Shown here: piece after piece, positions 1 through 7,095 of the stretch
Position numbering within the stretch: the stretch's first letter is position 1
How the letters are laid out: each line of letters begins with the position of its first letter
Assembly (NCBI GenBank): GCA_002413705.1
Contig: DHXN01000013.1
Coordinates: forward strand, 1,015 to 12,464
Reading direction: 5' to 3'
Length of the DNA stretch: 11,450 nucleotides
DNA from: Candidatus Nomurabacteria bacterium UBA5155
GTDB lineage: Bacteria; Patescibacteriota; Minisyncoccia; Phycocordibacterales; UBA9973
Notes under the pieces: model-generated
The model's input: only the letters and a program-made list of their open reading frames with translations
Told to the model about the DNA's origin: nothing
Database searches by the model: none
Program-made: the position numbers and the translations under genes

Positions 1-341
1 GTTATATAGTATGGAATGTTTGCGACTAGTTTGTAGTCATGACCTTTATAAAATGCCATGACATTTGGATCAAAATCCAGCACGTCTTCTTCGAGCAGTT
101 CCAGTTTTCCTGAAGCAATTTCTTTTGCAAATTTTTCTTGCAGCACAGGAATGAGATCCCTATCTTTTTCGATCGCAACAACTTTTCCTGCAAACACCAA
201 AAGTATTTCTGTCAGTGCTCCTGTTCCCGGTCCAATCTCCAGCACAATATCGTCGGCGACAATATCTGCCGCGTCACGAATTTTGGTCAATGCACTTTGT
301 GATTTCAAAAAGTGTTGACCGAGATGTTTCTTTGCTTTCAT
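1..341 (-). CDS. ksgA: 16S rRNA adenine dimethyltransferase KsgA/RsmA, 5' part (cut by window edge)
   Basis: The product dimethylates two adjacent adenines in the 3' helix of 16S rRNA with S-adenosylmethionine during 30S maturation. Only the first 113 codons are present; the gene continues past position 1. The N-terminus has the family signature KKHLGQHFL, then the SAM-binding loop LEIGPGTGALT, an acidic IEKD after strand 2, and the catalytic motif NIPYYIT right at the edge. The ATG at 341 is chosen because the family motif follows directly. It lies 21 nt beyond the stop of the helicase gene on the same strand, so the two may be cotranscribed, but a -10-like TATACA ends 7 nt before the ATG and could give a separate leaderless transcript. 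No Shine-Dalgarno sequence is present. Family assignment is secure; the C-terminal half is unseen. Confidence 0.95.
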   Translation of the reverse strand, partial: MKAKKHLGQHFLKSQSALTKIRDAADIVADDIVLEIGPGTGALTEILLVFAGKVVAIEKDRDLIPVLQEKFAKEIASGKLELLEEDVLDFDPNVMAFYKGHDYKLVANIPYYI

Positions 342-354
342 ATATGTTTGTATA
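342..354 (-). promoter_or_regulatory. Possible -10 element for ksgA
   Basis: On the minus strand TATACA (349-354) is followed by 7 nt and then the ksgA ATG. It sits in the 21-nt gap after the pcrA stop. The spacing matches the other genes of the window, so transcription could start at the A of the ATG. No -35 is evident. Pattern-based inference. Confidence 0.4.
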
Positions 355-362
355 TTGCACTA

Positions 363-2294
363 CTATAAGTAGACCGTAAAGCCCGACTCGCCACTGCGAC
401 TTTCACGCTGTATATATTCGTCCGGTACATCCATCAGAAATTCTGACGGCAGTCGCACATCGCGCATGCCAAAAATCGTGCGCATACTTGCGTACGTTAA
501 AAATAATTTCTTGCGCGCGCGAGTGACCGCGACATACATCAGGCGACGTTCTTCTTCTGCATCTGCGCCGGTCAGTTTGCTATCGCGTTGGTGAGGGAAA
601 AGTCCGTGTTCAAGTCCGGTCACAAACACCGTGCCAAACTCCAAACCTTTTGCCGCGTGAATGGTCATCAGCTTCACACCAACTTTTGTACTTGCCGCGC
701 CTGCATCACTGAGATTATCCTGGTCACTCATCAGTGTTGCGTCCTCCAATAATTTTTCCAATCCTTCATCGCCATCAAAATGATCATAGCGCAATCCCAA
801 TGTCACTAGTTCTTCCAAGTTTTCGAGCCGTTCTTCGCCGTCAATTTTATCTTCTTTATATGCTCGCTGCATACCGCTCTCAACCATAATAAATTTGATC
901 GTTTCTGAAACAGAATGCAGTTCAGAAAATTCTCGAATTTGCTCCAGCAGCGCAAAAAAGTTTTTTACAGAAATTGCCGCCTTGCCGGAAAGCGAATCGA
1001 TACCATGAGTAAATAAATTTACAATTGTTACTTTTCCAATGCCGCGTACCGGGGTGTTGATGATGCGTTTGATATCCACCAAACTGTCAGGATTTTGCGC
1101 AGCGCGAATATATGACAAAACATCTTTCACTTCCTTGCGTTCGAAAAACCGTACACCAAGTACTTGGTATGGAATATTGTATGACAGAAATGCTTCCTCA
1201 AGCGCGCGTGATTGAAAGTTGGTGCGAAATAAAATCGCAATATCGTCGGCTGCTACCCCACTATCAATTTGTTCGATGCAGCGTTCAACAATAAATTTCG
1301 CTTCATCATTTTCATCATATGCAGCGTAGACAGAAATAAGCTCCCCTTCAGCATTGTTGGTGAAAAGATTTTTTGGTGTGCGATACGTATTTTTATTAAC
1401 GATTTCATTTGCCGCTGCGATGACGGTTTTCGTTGAGCGATAATTTTCTTCGAGCAGTACCACTGTCGCTTCCGGATAGTCGCGCTCAAATTCCAAAATA
1501 TTTTTGATGTTTGCTCCGCGCCAAGAATAAATACTTTGATCTGAGTCACCGACCACGCACAAGTTTTTGCGCGGACCGGCCAGTGCGCGAGCGATGCGGT
1601 ACTGCACTTCATTGGTATCTTGGTATTCATCAATGTGAATATAGTGCCATGTTTCTTGGCACCAAGTTCTGGCAGTTTCATTTTGCTCGAGCAGTTTCAC
1701 GGTTTCCAACAGTAAATCATCGAAGTCCAGTGACTTCTGCTCTTTCTTCAGTGCGGTGTATCGCTTCCATACTTGTCCGGCGATACGATGATGAGGATTG
1801 CTCTCAGTCATCAGGTTATCCGGCGATTGCATTGCATTTGCTGCTCGACTGATAAGAGAGCGAATGCTACGCGGTTCGTTTTGTTTCGGATCAAGGCCAA
1901 AATATTGCAAAGACTCTTTTATCAGAGACATAGTGTCCGCATCATCAAGAATGGTGAAGCGTTTCACTGTTCCGTCGTATGCGCCGAATTTTCTCAGCAA
2001 AAATACTCCCAAACTATGAAACGTACTCACAAACGGAATTGTGCCTTCACGAAGAGCTGCAGGTATAGCCTCTATTTGTAATACGACGCGCTCGCGCATT
2101 TCTTTCGCTGCTTTGTTGGTAAACGTCACCGCAAGTATTGCGGAAGGTGCAATGCCGCTTTCAATCATGTGACACATGCGATGCACGATTGTTTTGGTTT
2201 TGCCCGCACCGGCACCGGCGACTATCAGCAGCGGTCCTTCAATAGCAAGCACTGCTTTTTTTTGTTCATTATTTAATCCTTCAAGAAATTGCAT
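363..2294 (-). CDS. pcrA: UvrD/PcrA-type superfamily 1A DNA helicase
   Basis: ATP-dependent 3'-5' DNA helicase of the UvrD/PcrA/Rep group, acting in excision repair, clearing of recombinase filaments and replication-transcription conflicts. All SF1A motifs are visible in order: Q-motif LNNEQKKAV (res. 7-15), Walker A AGAGAGKT (26-33), motif Ia TFTNKAAKEM, Walker B IDEYQD (221-226), motif III GDSDQSIYSWRGA (249-261), motif IV ENYRS (283-287), motif V IHAAKGLEF (about 545-553) and motif VI LMYVAVTRAR (about 586-595). At 643 residues it is shorter than typical PcrA (about 700-750). It ends soon after motif VI and lacks the usual C-terminal extension that binds RNA polymerase. The start is supported by the Q-motif directly after the N-terminus and by an extended -10 six nt upstream. 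UvrD, PcrA and Rep cannot be told apart from sequence alone. Confidence 0.95.
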   Translation of the reverse strand: MQFLEGLNNEQKKAVLAIEGPLLIVAGAGAGKTKTIVHRMCHMIESGIAPSAILAVTFTNKAAKEMRERVVLQIEAIPAALREGTIPFVSTFHSLGVFLLRKFGAYDGTVKRFTILDDADTMSLIKESLQYFGLDPKQNEPRSIRSLISRAANAMQSPDNLMTESNPHHRIAGQVWKRYTALKKEQKSLDFDDLLLETVKLLEQNETARTWCQETWHYIHIDEYQDTNEVQYRIARALAGPRKNLCVVGDSDQSIYSWRGANIKNILEFERDYPEATVVLLEENYRSTKTVIAAANEIVNKNTYRTPKNLFTNNAEGELISVYAAYDENDEAKFIVERCIEQIDSGVAADDIAILFRTNFQSRALEEAFLSYNIPYQVLGVRFFERKEVKDVLSYIRAAQNPDSLVDIKRIINTPVRGIGKVTIVNLFTHGIDSLSGKAAISVKNFFALLEQIREFSELHSVSETIKFIMVESGMQRAYKEDKIDGEERLENLEELVTLGLRYDHFDGDEGLEKLLEDATLMSDQDNLSDAGAASTKVGVKLMTIHAAKGLEFGTVFVTGLEHGLFPHQRDSKLTGADAEEERRLMYVAVTRARKKLFLTYASMRTIFGMRDVRLPSEFLMDVPDEYIQRESRSGESGFTVYL

Positions 2295-2309
2295 GACTGT
2301 AGTGTAGCA
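2295..2309 (-). promoter_or_regulatory. Extended -10 promoter of pcrA, leaderless type
   Basis: On the minus strand the sequence reads TGC-TACACT-ACAGTC-ATG. The -10 hexamer (2301-2306) has a TGN extension and ends 6 nt before the start codon, so the predicted transcript has essentially no leader. No Shine-Dalgarno sequence and no clear -35. Confidence 0.5.
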
Positions 2310-2522
2310 GATCTGTTTTTAAAAAATGACCGAAAAATCGAAATGCAAAATGACCCTTTTGGTAAAAGGATGGATATAAAATTTTGATTCCACACAACAT
2401 TTGAAGCAGTGTCAACGTGCCACAATACCAACGTTTTTTACCTATTTTCTATTGACTGTACATGCAAAACAGTGTGAAAAAAAATAACCGCTTCTTTTCT
2501 TGGTATTATTACTTTTGTAACT

Positions 2523-3662
2523 ATGGTACTTCTAGACCCACCGAGGAAACGCAGAAACAGACACACTCGTTTTCTTGTCATAACCGCTGTGATTCTCACA
2601 CTTAGTGTGGGGACAGCCCACGCCGCAACAAAAAAAGTTGCCACTACTTCTAAGACCAAGAAGGTTACTGTTGCTGCGGTCGCAACAAAAAAAACTACCA
2701 CCAAGGTCAAGGGTGAAAAAATTTCTGCCAATAAAATTTCCGTCATCGGTGACAACACCATCTCTACTTACAAAGTAAAAGCAGGCGACACACTTTCAAG
2801 CATTGCCAAGAAATTCGATATTTCTATAAACACCATTCGCTGGTCAAATAACATCAATAGCAAAGCCACTATTCATATTGGAGAAACGCTCACCATCCTG
2901 CCTACCAGCGGAATAATTTATACAGTAAAAGCAGGCGACACAATCAGCGGCATTGCAGTAAAATTTAGTGCTGACCAAAATGATATTTTAAATGCCAACG
3001 ATCTCTTGGATGCAGACAGTTTGAAAATAGGAATAAAACTGACTATTCCAAATACAGAACCACTGACCAGTGATGCATCTGCTTCAGTTGTTCATGACAC
3101 AACAACTGTTCCAGAAAATATTTCTCCAATTACTACTCCTGCTATTCCGGATACAAATACTCAATCTGCCGCTGTGCCCGGCACAACAATCATGGTAACC
3201 AATCCCGTGACTGAAATTACATATCCAATTGTTGCTACTCAGCCATCAGTTGTAGCTAGTTATACTATTTCCCCAGAAAATATTCGCGGATATTATGCGC
3301 AGCCAATTTCCGGCAGATTGTCACAAGGTATTCACGATGTGAATGCAGTTGATATCGCGGCACCGATCGGTACCACAGTTCATGTAGCCGCAGCGGGTAT
3401 GGTGATCGTTGCAAATGGTAACAGAAAATATAATGGCGGGTACGGTAACTACATTGTTGTGTCACATCAAAATGGAACACAAACACTCTATGCTCACCTC
3501 TCGGAAGTTACCGTTGCGCTTGGCGAAGAAGTAGTGCAAGGTCAACCAATCGCGCTTTCAGGAAATACCGGCAGAACAACCGGTGCTCATCTTCACTTCG
3601 AAATTCGTGGTGCCGTCAACCCATGGGGCAGTGATGCACTTGGCACGATGTACTCAATCTAG
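2523..3662 (+). CDS. Secreted LysM-LysM-M23 peptidoglycan peptidase
   Basis: Predicted extracytoplasmic cell-wall hydrolase. A signal peptide is visible: basic N-region RKRRNRHTR, hydrophobic core to about residue 30, and a likely cleavage after AHA (32-34). A Lys/Thr/Ala-rich spacer follows. Two LysM domains (about 82-127 and 132-177), each opening with VKAGDT, should bind peptidoglycan. After a Thr/Pro/Val-rich linker comes a peptidase M23 (LytM-like) domain (about 257-368). Likely metal and catalytic residues are H271 and D277 in GIHDVNAVD, H325 in YAHL, and H356/H358 in HLHFE, so the site looks intact. The H-to-D spacing of the first motif is longer than the common HxGxD form. It is alone on the plus strand between minus-strand genes, and its last 9 bp overlap the comM 3' end. 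Substrate bond and role (division, remodelling, competition) are not shown. Confidence 0.92.
   Translation: MVLLDPPRKRRNRHTRFLVITAVILTLSVGTAHAATKKVATTSKTKKVTVAAVATKKTTTKVKGEKISANKISVIGDNTISTYKVKAGDTLSSIAKKFDISINTIRWSNNINSKATIHIGETLTILPTSGIIYTVKAGDTISGIAVKFSADQNDILNANDLLDADSLKIGIKLTIPNTEPLTSDASASVVHDTTTVPENISPITTPAIPDTNTQSAAVPGTTIMVTNPVTEITYPIVATQPSVVASYTISPENIRGYYAQPISGRLSQGIHDVNAVDIAAPIGTTVHVAAAGMVIVANGNRKYNGGYGNYIVVSHQNGTQTLYAHLSEVTVALGEEVVQGQPIALSGNTGRTTGAHLHFEIRGAVNPWGSDALGTMYSI
2774..2942 (+). repeat. 19-bp direct repeat within the two LysM domains
   Basis: AGTAAAAGCAGGCGACACA occurs identically at 2774-2792 and 2924-2942, 150 bp (50 codons) apart and in the same frame, encoding VKAGDT in both LysM repeats. 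Nucleotide identity in the otherwise diverged repeats suggests local conversion or similar codon choice at a constrained motif. Confidence 0.85.
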
Positions 3663-5156
3663 TTTCGGTCGATACTGTAATGCTTCCAAAATATGTCGCT
3701 CTTCTACCGTCTCTGAATTATCAAGATCAGCGATAGTGCGAGCGACTTTTATCATGCGTAAATATGCGCGGGGAGAAAGTTTTATTTTTTTTGCAAATTG
3801 TTGCAACAGGTTTTTGGCGGAAATAGTGAGTCTGCTTTTGCTGTGTACCTCTTGCGAAGTCATCGCGCTGTTCAATTTGTTGGCACGGCAGTATTGCTTG
3901 TCGTGCAAATTTTTTACCTGCTGGCGTACTTGATTGCTCTCTTTCACAACCTCAGTTTCATGAAGCGACTCATACTCTATGTGCTGCACCGATACCCACA
4001 GATCAATGCGATCCATGATTGGTCCGGAAAGTTTTTTGCTATAGCGAGCGAGTTCTGCTGCAGAACAAATGCATGGTTTGACGTTGCTGCCGCGATAGCC
4101 GCAAGGACAGGGATTCATCGCGGCCAGAAGGATGAATTGCGCGGGGAAGCGTACGCTTCCCCGCGCCCGCGCCACTGTAATACTTCCTTCTTCAAGCGGT
4201 TCGCGCAATGCTTCGATTACTCGTTTATCAAACTCAGGAAATTCATCCAAATATAATACACCGTGATGTGCCAAGGTGATATCTCCCGGTCGTATTTTTG
4301 ATCCGCCACCAATGACTGCAATATGTGACGCACTGTGATGCGGACTGCGAAGCGGCGGATTGCCATCCATGACATCATCAATCAATCCAATACTGGAATA
4401 AATTGTAGCGACTTCCAGAAACTGTTCATTTGAAAGTGCCGGCAATATTCCATGAAATGCCTTTGCCAACATTGTCTTGCCAGTGCCCGGCGGACCATAC
4501 AACACAATATTATGTCCGCCACCCGCTGCAATGGTCAGTGCTCGCTTTGCCACAAGCTGTCCTTTCACTTCAGCAAAATCAATTCCCTCATGTTCTGTAC
4601 TCATGCGAACAAACGGCGAAACAGTTTTTAACCTATGTTTTCCATTGAGATGATCAACAAGCAAAGCCAGTGTTGGCACTAAGAAAAAAGTAATGCCATC
4701 AACAAGTGTCGCCTCTTGTTCATTGCCTTGAGGAATAAATAGTTCTTGCACACCACTTTCTTTGGCCCATTGAGCAATAGAAAGTATTCCTCGAACTAGT
4801 CTCACATCTCCATTGAGACCCACTTCGCCAACAAATACTTTATTTGATGAATCAAATACCAGTGTTCCCGTTGCGCAAAGATATCCAATTGCTATGGCGA
4901 TATCAAAATATGATCCTTCTTTTTTCAACTCTGCCGGCGACAAACTTACTACTACTTTGTGATGCTCTGATTTGGGATTTTTCCCTACACTGTTTCGCAA
5001 TGCGCTGATCACTCGCTCGCGCGATTCCTCCACCGCCTTATCTGCCAATCCAACAATTTGAAATAAATATAATCCTCTGCTGATATCTGTCTCCACGGTC
5101 ACACCGGCTGCACCAAGTCCTGTAAGTTGTGCGCTTTGTATAATTGAAAATGCCAT
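3654..5156 (-). CDS. comM: ComM/YifB family Mg-chelatase-like AAA+ ATPase
   Basis: ComM is a hexameric helicase that promotes branch migration when transforming DNA is integrated during natural competence. The 500-residue length fits the family. Seen in order: N-terminal Lon-like ChlI domain (about 20-140, with QIVGLADKAVEESRERV), Walker A GPPGTGKT (221-228), Walker B VLYLDEFPEFD (300-310), EALREPLEEG (315-324), AAMNPCPCGY (345-354), a second Cys pair PCIC (361-364) likely forming a small metal site with C350/C352, SGPIMDRID (377-385) with the arginine finger, and a C-terminal helical lid with SPRAY. It ends in TGA, which shows TGA is a stop in this organism. The start codon lies inside a hairpin that may terminate the upstream gene. 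A 28-bp perfect palindrome lies within the coding region at 4139-4166. The assignment is firm; a competence role is inherited from the family. Confidence 0.95.
   Translation of the reverse strand: MAFSIIQSAQLTGLGAAGVTVETDISRGLYLFQIVGLADKAVEESRERVISALRNSVGKNPKSEHHKVVVSLSPAELKKEGSYFDIAIAIGYLCATGTLVFDSSNKVFVGEVGLNGDVRLVRGILSIAQWAKESGVQELFIPQGNEQEATLVDGITFFLVPTLALLVDHLNGKHRLKTVSPFVRMSTEHEGIDFAEVKGQLVAKRALTIAAGGGHNIVLYGPPGTGKTMLAKAFHGILPALSNEQFLEVATIYSSIGLIDDVMDGNPPLRSPHHSASHIAVIGGGSKIRPGDITLAHHGVLYLDEFPEFDKRVIEALREPLEEGSITVARARGSVRFPAQFILLAAMNPCPCGYRGSNVKPCICSAAELARYSKKLSGPIMDRIDLWVSVQHIEYESLHETEVVKESNQVRQQVKNLHDKQYCRANKLNSAMTSQEVHSKSRLTISAKNLLQQFAKKIKLSPRAYLRMIKVARTIADLDNSETVEERHILEALQYRPKLD
4139..4166. 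repeat. 28-bp perfect GC-rich palindrome inside comM
   Basis: Each half-site is the reverse complement of GCGCGGGGAAGCGT, with no loop or mismatch. It lies in the conserved ARGSVRFPA stretch of comM, just before the AAMNPCPCG motif, so protein constraint explains the amino acids but not the exact symmetry. No T-tract follows on either strand, so it is not an ordinary terminator. Confidence 0.9.
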
Positions 5157-5175
5157 ACAGTGAGTATGGCATTTT
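5147..5175 (-). terminator. Hairpin after the TraR/DksA-like gene, containing the comM start codon
   Basis: Arms AAAATGCCATAC (5147-5158) and GTATGGCATTTT (5164-5175) form a perfect 12-bp stem with a 5-nt loop. On the minus strand the hairpin begins 37 nt after the stop of the upstream gene and its 3' arm ends in TTTT, followed by CAATT, so it could act as a weak intrinsic terminator. The comM ATG and its -10-like CATACT both lie in the stem-loop. Confidence 0.5.
5157..5171 (-). promoter_or_regulatory. Extended -10 promoter of comM, leaderless type
   Basis: The minus strand reads TGC-CATACT-CACTGT-ATG, with the -10 at 5163-5168 ending 6 nt before the comM start. The TGN extension matches the pattern at pcrA, the TraR/DksA-like gene and xth. 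No Shine-Dalgarno motif is present. Confidence 0.45.
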
Positions 5176-5212
5176 CGTATTCAAGAAAAACTAAAGAAAT
5201 ATAAAAGTAAAT

Positions 5213-5569
5213 CTAATCATTCATGTGCGCTTTGTTTGTGCGCGCAGCAGGATTGGCCTCTAGACGATCCTCTTCAATAGGTGTTCCACATACCTCACAC
5301 TTTCCGAAAGTGCCCGCTTCGATTTTATCAAGAGCAATGTTCACATCGGTAAGGCGAGCTTGTAGTGTGTTGACCATACCACTGCGACCTTCGAAATCCT
5401 CGAAACGATCCGCAGCATCATTGTCATCAATTTCCCCCATCATTTCTTGATCAGGAGTAGCTTCCCAAATATTGGTTTCGGTATTAAAAATAGCAATCTG
5501 TCCGAGTTCTTCCTCCAGAGTCTTCTTTTCTGCTTCTAACTTGTCTTTAAAATGATGTGTATTTATCAT
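5213..5569 (-). CDS. TraR/DksA-family zinc-finger-like protein with incomplete metal site
   Basis: Members of this family insert a coiled coil into the RNA polymerase secondary channel and modulate initiation, often with ppGpp. The 118-residue protein has a helical N-terminal part (FKDKLEAEKKTLEEEL), a central acidic stretch DDNDAADRFEDFEGR and a second helix ending in the family motif LDKIEAGTFGKCEVCG. The finger starts normally with C91 and C94 and continues PIEEDRLEANPAA. Where the canonical second pair C-x2-C belongs, the sequence reads TNKAH, giving N112 and H115, so the usual four-Cys site is not intact. The ATG at 5569 is preferred over one 27 nt upstream because an extended -10 (TGC-TAGTAT) ends 7 nt before it and the family homology begins there. 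Whether it acts on RNA polymerase is not known. Confidence 0.88.
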   Translation of the reverse strand: MINTHHFKDKLEAEKKTLEEELGQIAIFNTETNIWEATPDQEMMGEIDDNDAADRFEDFEGRSGMVNTLQARLTDVNIALDKIEAGTFGKCEVCGTPIEEDRLEANPAARTNKAHMND

Positions 5570-5604
5570 ACACCGTATACTAGCATGTTCGGCCAAAAGT
5601 ACAA
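5570..5604 (-). promoter_or_regulatory. Promoter of the TraR/DksA-like gene, leaderless type
   Basis: On the minus strand a -35-like TTGTAC (5599-5604) and an extended -10 TGC-TAGTAT (5577-5585) are separated by 16 nt. The -10 ends 7 nt before the ATG at 5569, so the upstream in-frame ATG would lie outside the transcript. Confidence 0.5.
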
Positions 5605-5619
5605 TCTACCAACTATTAA

Positions 5620-6495
5620 TTAATGTTGGTTAATAATTGAGTCATATACTGCCTTGAGTGCCTGTGGTTGAGACGTTAAAACAACAATATTATTTGAGGC
5701 GTAGCCATAAAGGAACAACATTGATTGTTTGCCAGTATTGTCGATACCGCTTAGTGTGCGAACTGGGAGATTGTAGAAATACTGACTTTGAAATGGTTGC
5801 AGAGCGCTATTGATTTGAATGCCGCTAATAGTGATACCGAGTGCTTGGTAGAAAAGTTGCAGCAATCCCGGTTCAGCAATAGTGAGTTCTTTTGAAGCCT
5901 TTTCTGGATCTGGTACCGAAGCAACAATAAAAGGAATAACATCTTTGCCCGTGTTGAGCACACCAAGTCGCGCAACAGAGATGGCTGATTGCAACGGTTC
6001 AGGTACTTCTGCACCGATGAATGAATAAAGCTGACTGTTGGTAAGCAGTGTGTTTGTTGTTGCATCGGTTACAAGATTTACCAGCTCGGGCTTTCCCACC
6101 GGCAGTGTCGTTGAAATAGTCAGGTTAGTAAGTACCTGCTGAATACTCGTAGTGCTTACATCAATATTTTGCGTGCTCTGAAATACTCCAACTGATTGTG
6201 CTGGTATTACTTTTACTGTCAGATGCATATAAAGGTATGTGCCAACCGCAAGTACGGCAAGTGTCAAAAGTATTAAAACGAAGCTACTCATGCTGTACCA
6301 TCTACGTTCTTTATGTTCCGTTTTTCTTTCTATTATTTCTGCTTCATGACTGCGCGCATCAGCAAACATTTGCTGCACGCTTGCCGGGTCTACTGCCTGC
6401 ATCGCATGATCAAGATCGTCTTGCAATGTATGTGCAAAAATACGTTTCTCTTGTTCAACTTTCTCAACATCTGGTTGTGGTTGCTCAGGTTCCAT
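5620..6495 (-). CDS. Single-pass membrane protein of unknown function
   Basis: I do not recognise the family. The 291-residue protein has an acidic/charged cytoplasmic N-terminus (res. 1-66, rich in Glu, Asp and Gln), a positively charged HKERRW just before one hydrophobic segment (about 69-90), and a roughly 200-residue outer domain rich in Thr, Val, Leu and Gln with no cysteines. By the positive-inside rule the C-terminal domain faces outward. No enzymatic motif is visible. The start lies 23 nt after the stop of the NYN gene, suggesting cotranscription, although TAAATA (6503-6508) ends 7 nt before the ATG in the same spacing as other genes here. The rpsO terminator separates the pair from rpsO. 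Proteins of this layout occur as lineage-specific hypotheticals in Parcubacteria; that is a recollection, not a search result. Confidence 0.85.
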   Translation of the reverse strand: MEPEQPQPDVEKVEQEKRIFAHTLQDDLDHAMQAVDPASVQQMFADARSHEAEIIERKTEHKERRWYSMSSFVLILLTLAVLAVGTYLYMHLTVKVIPAQSVGVFQSTQNIDVSTTSIQQVLTNLTISTTLPVGKPELVNLVTDATTNTLLTNSQLYSFIGAEVPEPLQSAISVARLGVLNTGKDVIPFIVASVPDPEKASKELTIAEPGLLQLFYQALGITISGIQINSALQPFQSQYFYNLPVRTLSGIDNTGKQSMLFLYGYASNNIVVLTSQPQALKAVYDSIINQH

Positions 6496-6518
6496 AATAC
6501 GTTATTTACGATATAAGA

Positions 6519-7028
6519 TTAGTACCCGATAAGATATTTTTTGGGATTTTCCGAAAGATCAACGAATTCGTCCACCACTTCTTTCAATGCCGAAGATGCA
6601 GACTTTCCGAATGTTGCCGCTTCAATCTGCACACCATGGTGATATCTCAAGTAGTTGCATAGGGGCACAAAGTCACCGTCGCCAGAAACAATGATAATGG
6701 CATCGAGTTTTGGTGCCATTGAGACGGCGTCAATTGCCAGTCCAATATCCCAGTCTGCTTTCTTGCTGCCATCATAAAAAATTTGCAGGTCTTTTGCTTT
6801 TGTTTCAATTCCCGCTTTTGTTAGCGCACTTAAAAATGCTTTTTCATCTTCATTTTCTGTGGTGATCACATATGCAATCGAACGAATCAGTACGCGTCCG
6901 CAAAGCAGATCCTTCACTACATTGGTAAAATTTACTTTTCTTTTATACAGATTTTTTGCTGTGTGGTACAAATTTTGTGTATCGATGAAAATTCCTACAC
7001 GTTGATCTTTTTGTTTTATTACTGCCAT
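6519..7028 (-). CDS. NYN-domain (LabA/DUF88-like) PIN-fold nuclease
   Basis: NYN proteins are PIN-like, metal-dependent nucleases, generally thought to act on RNA. The 169 residues form one domain. Acidic metal-binding residues fall where expected: D16 and N19 in FIDTQNLYH, D92/D94 and D100 in ADWDIGLAID, and D117/D119 in VSGDGDFVPL. A final helix LKEVVDEFVDL closes the fold. No C-terminal OST-HTH or other RNA-binding domain is attached. The start is set by TATACT ending 8 nt upstream of the ATG. The rpsO terminator precedes it, so it likely starts its own transcription unit and carries the membrane-protein gene behind it. The RNA target is unknown; a role in RNA turnover or maturation is inference from the family. 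Confidence 0.9.
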   Translation of the reverse strand: MAVIKQKDQRVGIFIDTQNLYHTAKNLYKRKVNFTNVVKDLLCGRVLIRSIAYVITTENEDEKAFLSALTKAGIETKAKDLQIFYDGSKKADWDIGLAIDAVSMAPKLDAIIIVSGDGDFVPLCNYLRYHHGVQIEAATFGKSASSALKEVVDEFVDLSENPKKYLIGY

Positions 7029-7042
7029 ATGTATAGAGTATA
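7029..7042 (-). promoter_or_regulatory. Promoter -10 of the NYN gene
   Basis: TATACT (7037-7042, minus strand) ends 8 nt before the ATG, between that ATG and the rpsO terminator. The spacing predicts transcription start at or next to the start codon. Confidence 0.5.
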
Positions 7043-7052
7043 CACCCCAAAC

Positions 7053-7090
7053 AAAAATACCGCGCTGAATCGGGATTCAGTGCGGTATTT
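7053..7090 (-). terminator. Intrinsic terminator of rpsO
   Basis: Arms 7055-7070 (AAATACCGCGCTGAAT) and 7075-7090 form a 16-bp stem with one G-U pair and a CGGG tetraloop on the plus strand (CCCG on the minus strand). On the minus strand it begins 5 nt after the rpsO stop, and its 3' arm runs into TTTTTGTTT. The outer stem AAATACCGC/GCGGTATTT recurs in the xth terminator. Confidence 0.92.
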
Positions 7091-7095
7091 TATAG

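Noticed and set aside
58..318. Serine-rich 86-codon open frame on the plus strand
   Set aside because: It is the antisense of ksgA, whose minus-strand translation shows clear family motifs; the serine run comes from the complement of Glu/Leu codons.
901..916. GTTTCTGAAAC palindrome in pcrA as a parS site
   Set aside because: It lacks the central CACGTG core and matches parS only in the outer bases.
1692..1707. GTTTCACGG in pcrA as a parS site
   Set aside because: Only one half matches; the other half shows no symmetry. A similar half match at about 1962 (CGTTTCACTG) was dropped for the same reason.
2355..2369. CCTTTT-GGT-AAAAGG inverted repeat between pcrA and the M23 gene
   Set aside because: Only 6 bp with a 3-nt loop, no T-tract and no gene end nearby; too weak to call an operator or terminator.
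5570..5596. Start of the TraR/DksA-like gene 9 codons further upstream
   Set aside because: The extra residues overlap an extended -10 element and have no family support.
5605..5640. AT-rich imperfect hairpin after the membrane-protein gene as a terminator
   Set aside because: Pairing is weak and almost entirely A-T, with no T-run in the right orientation; also overlaps the stop codon region.
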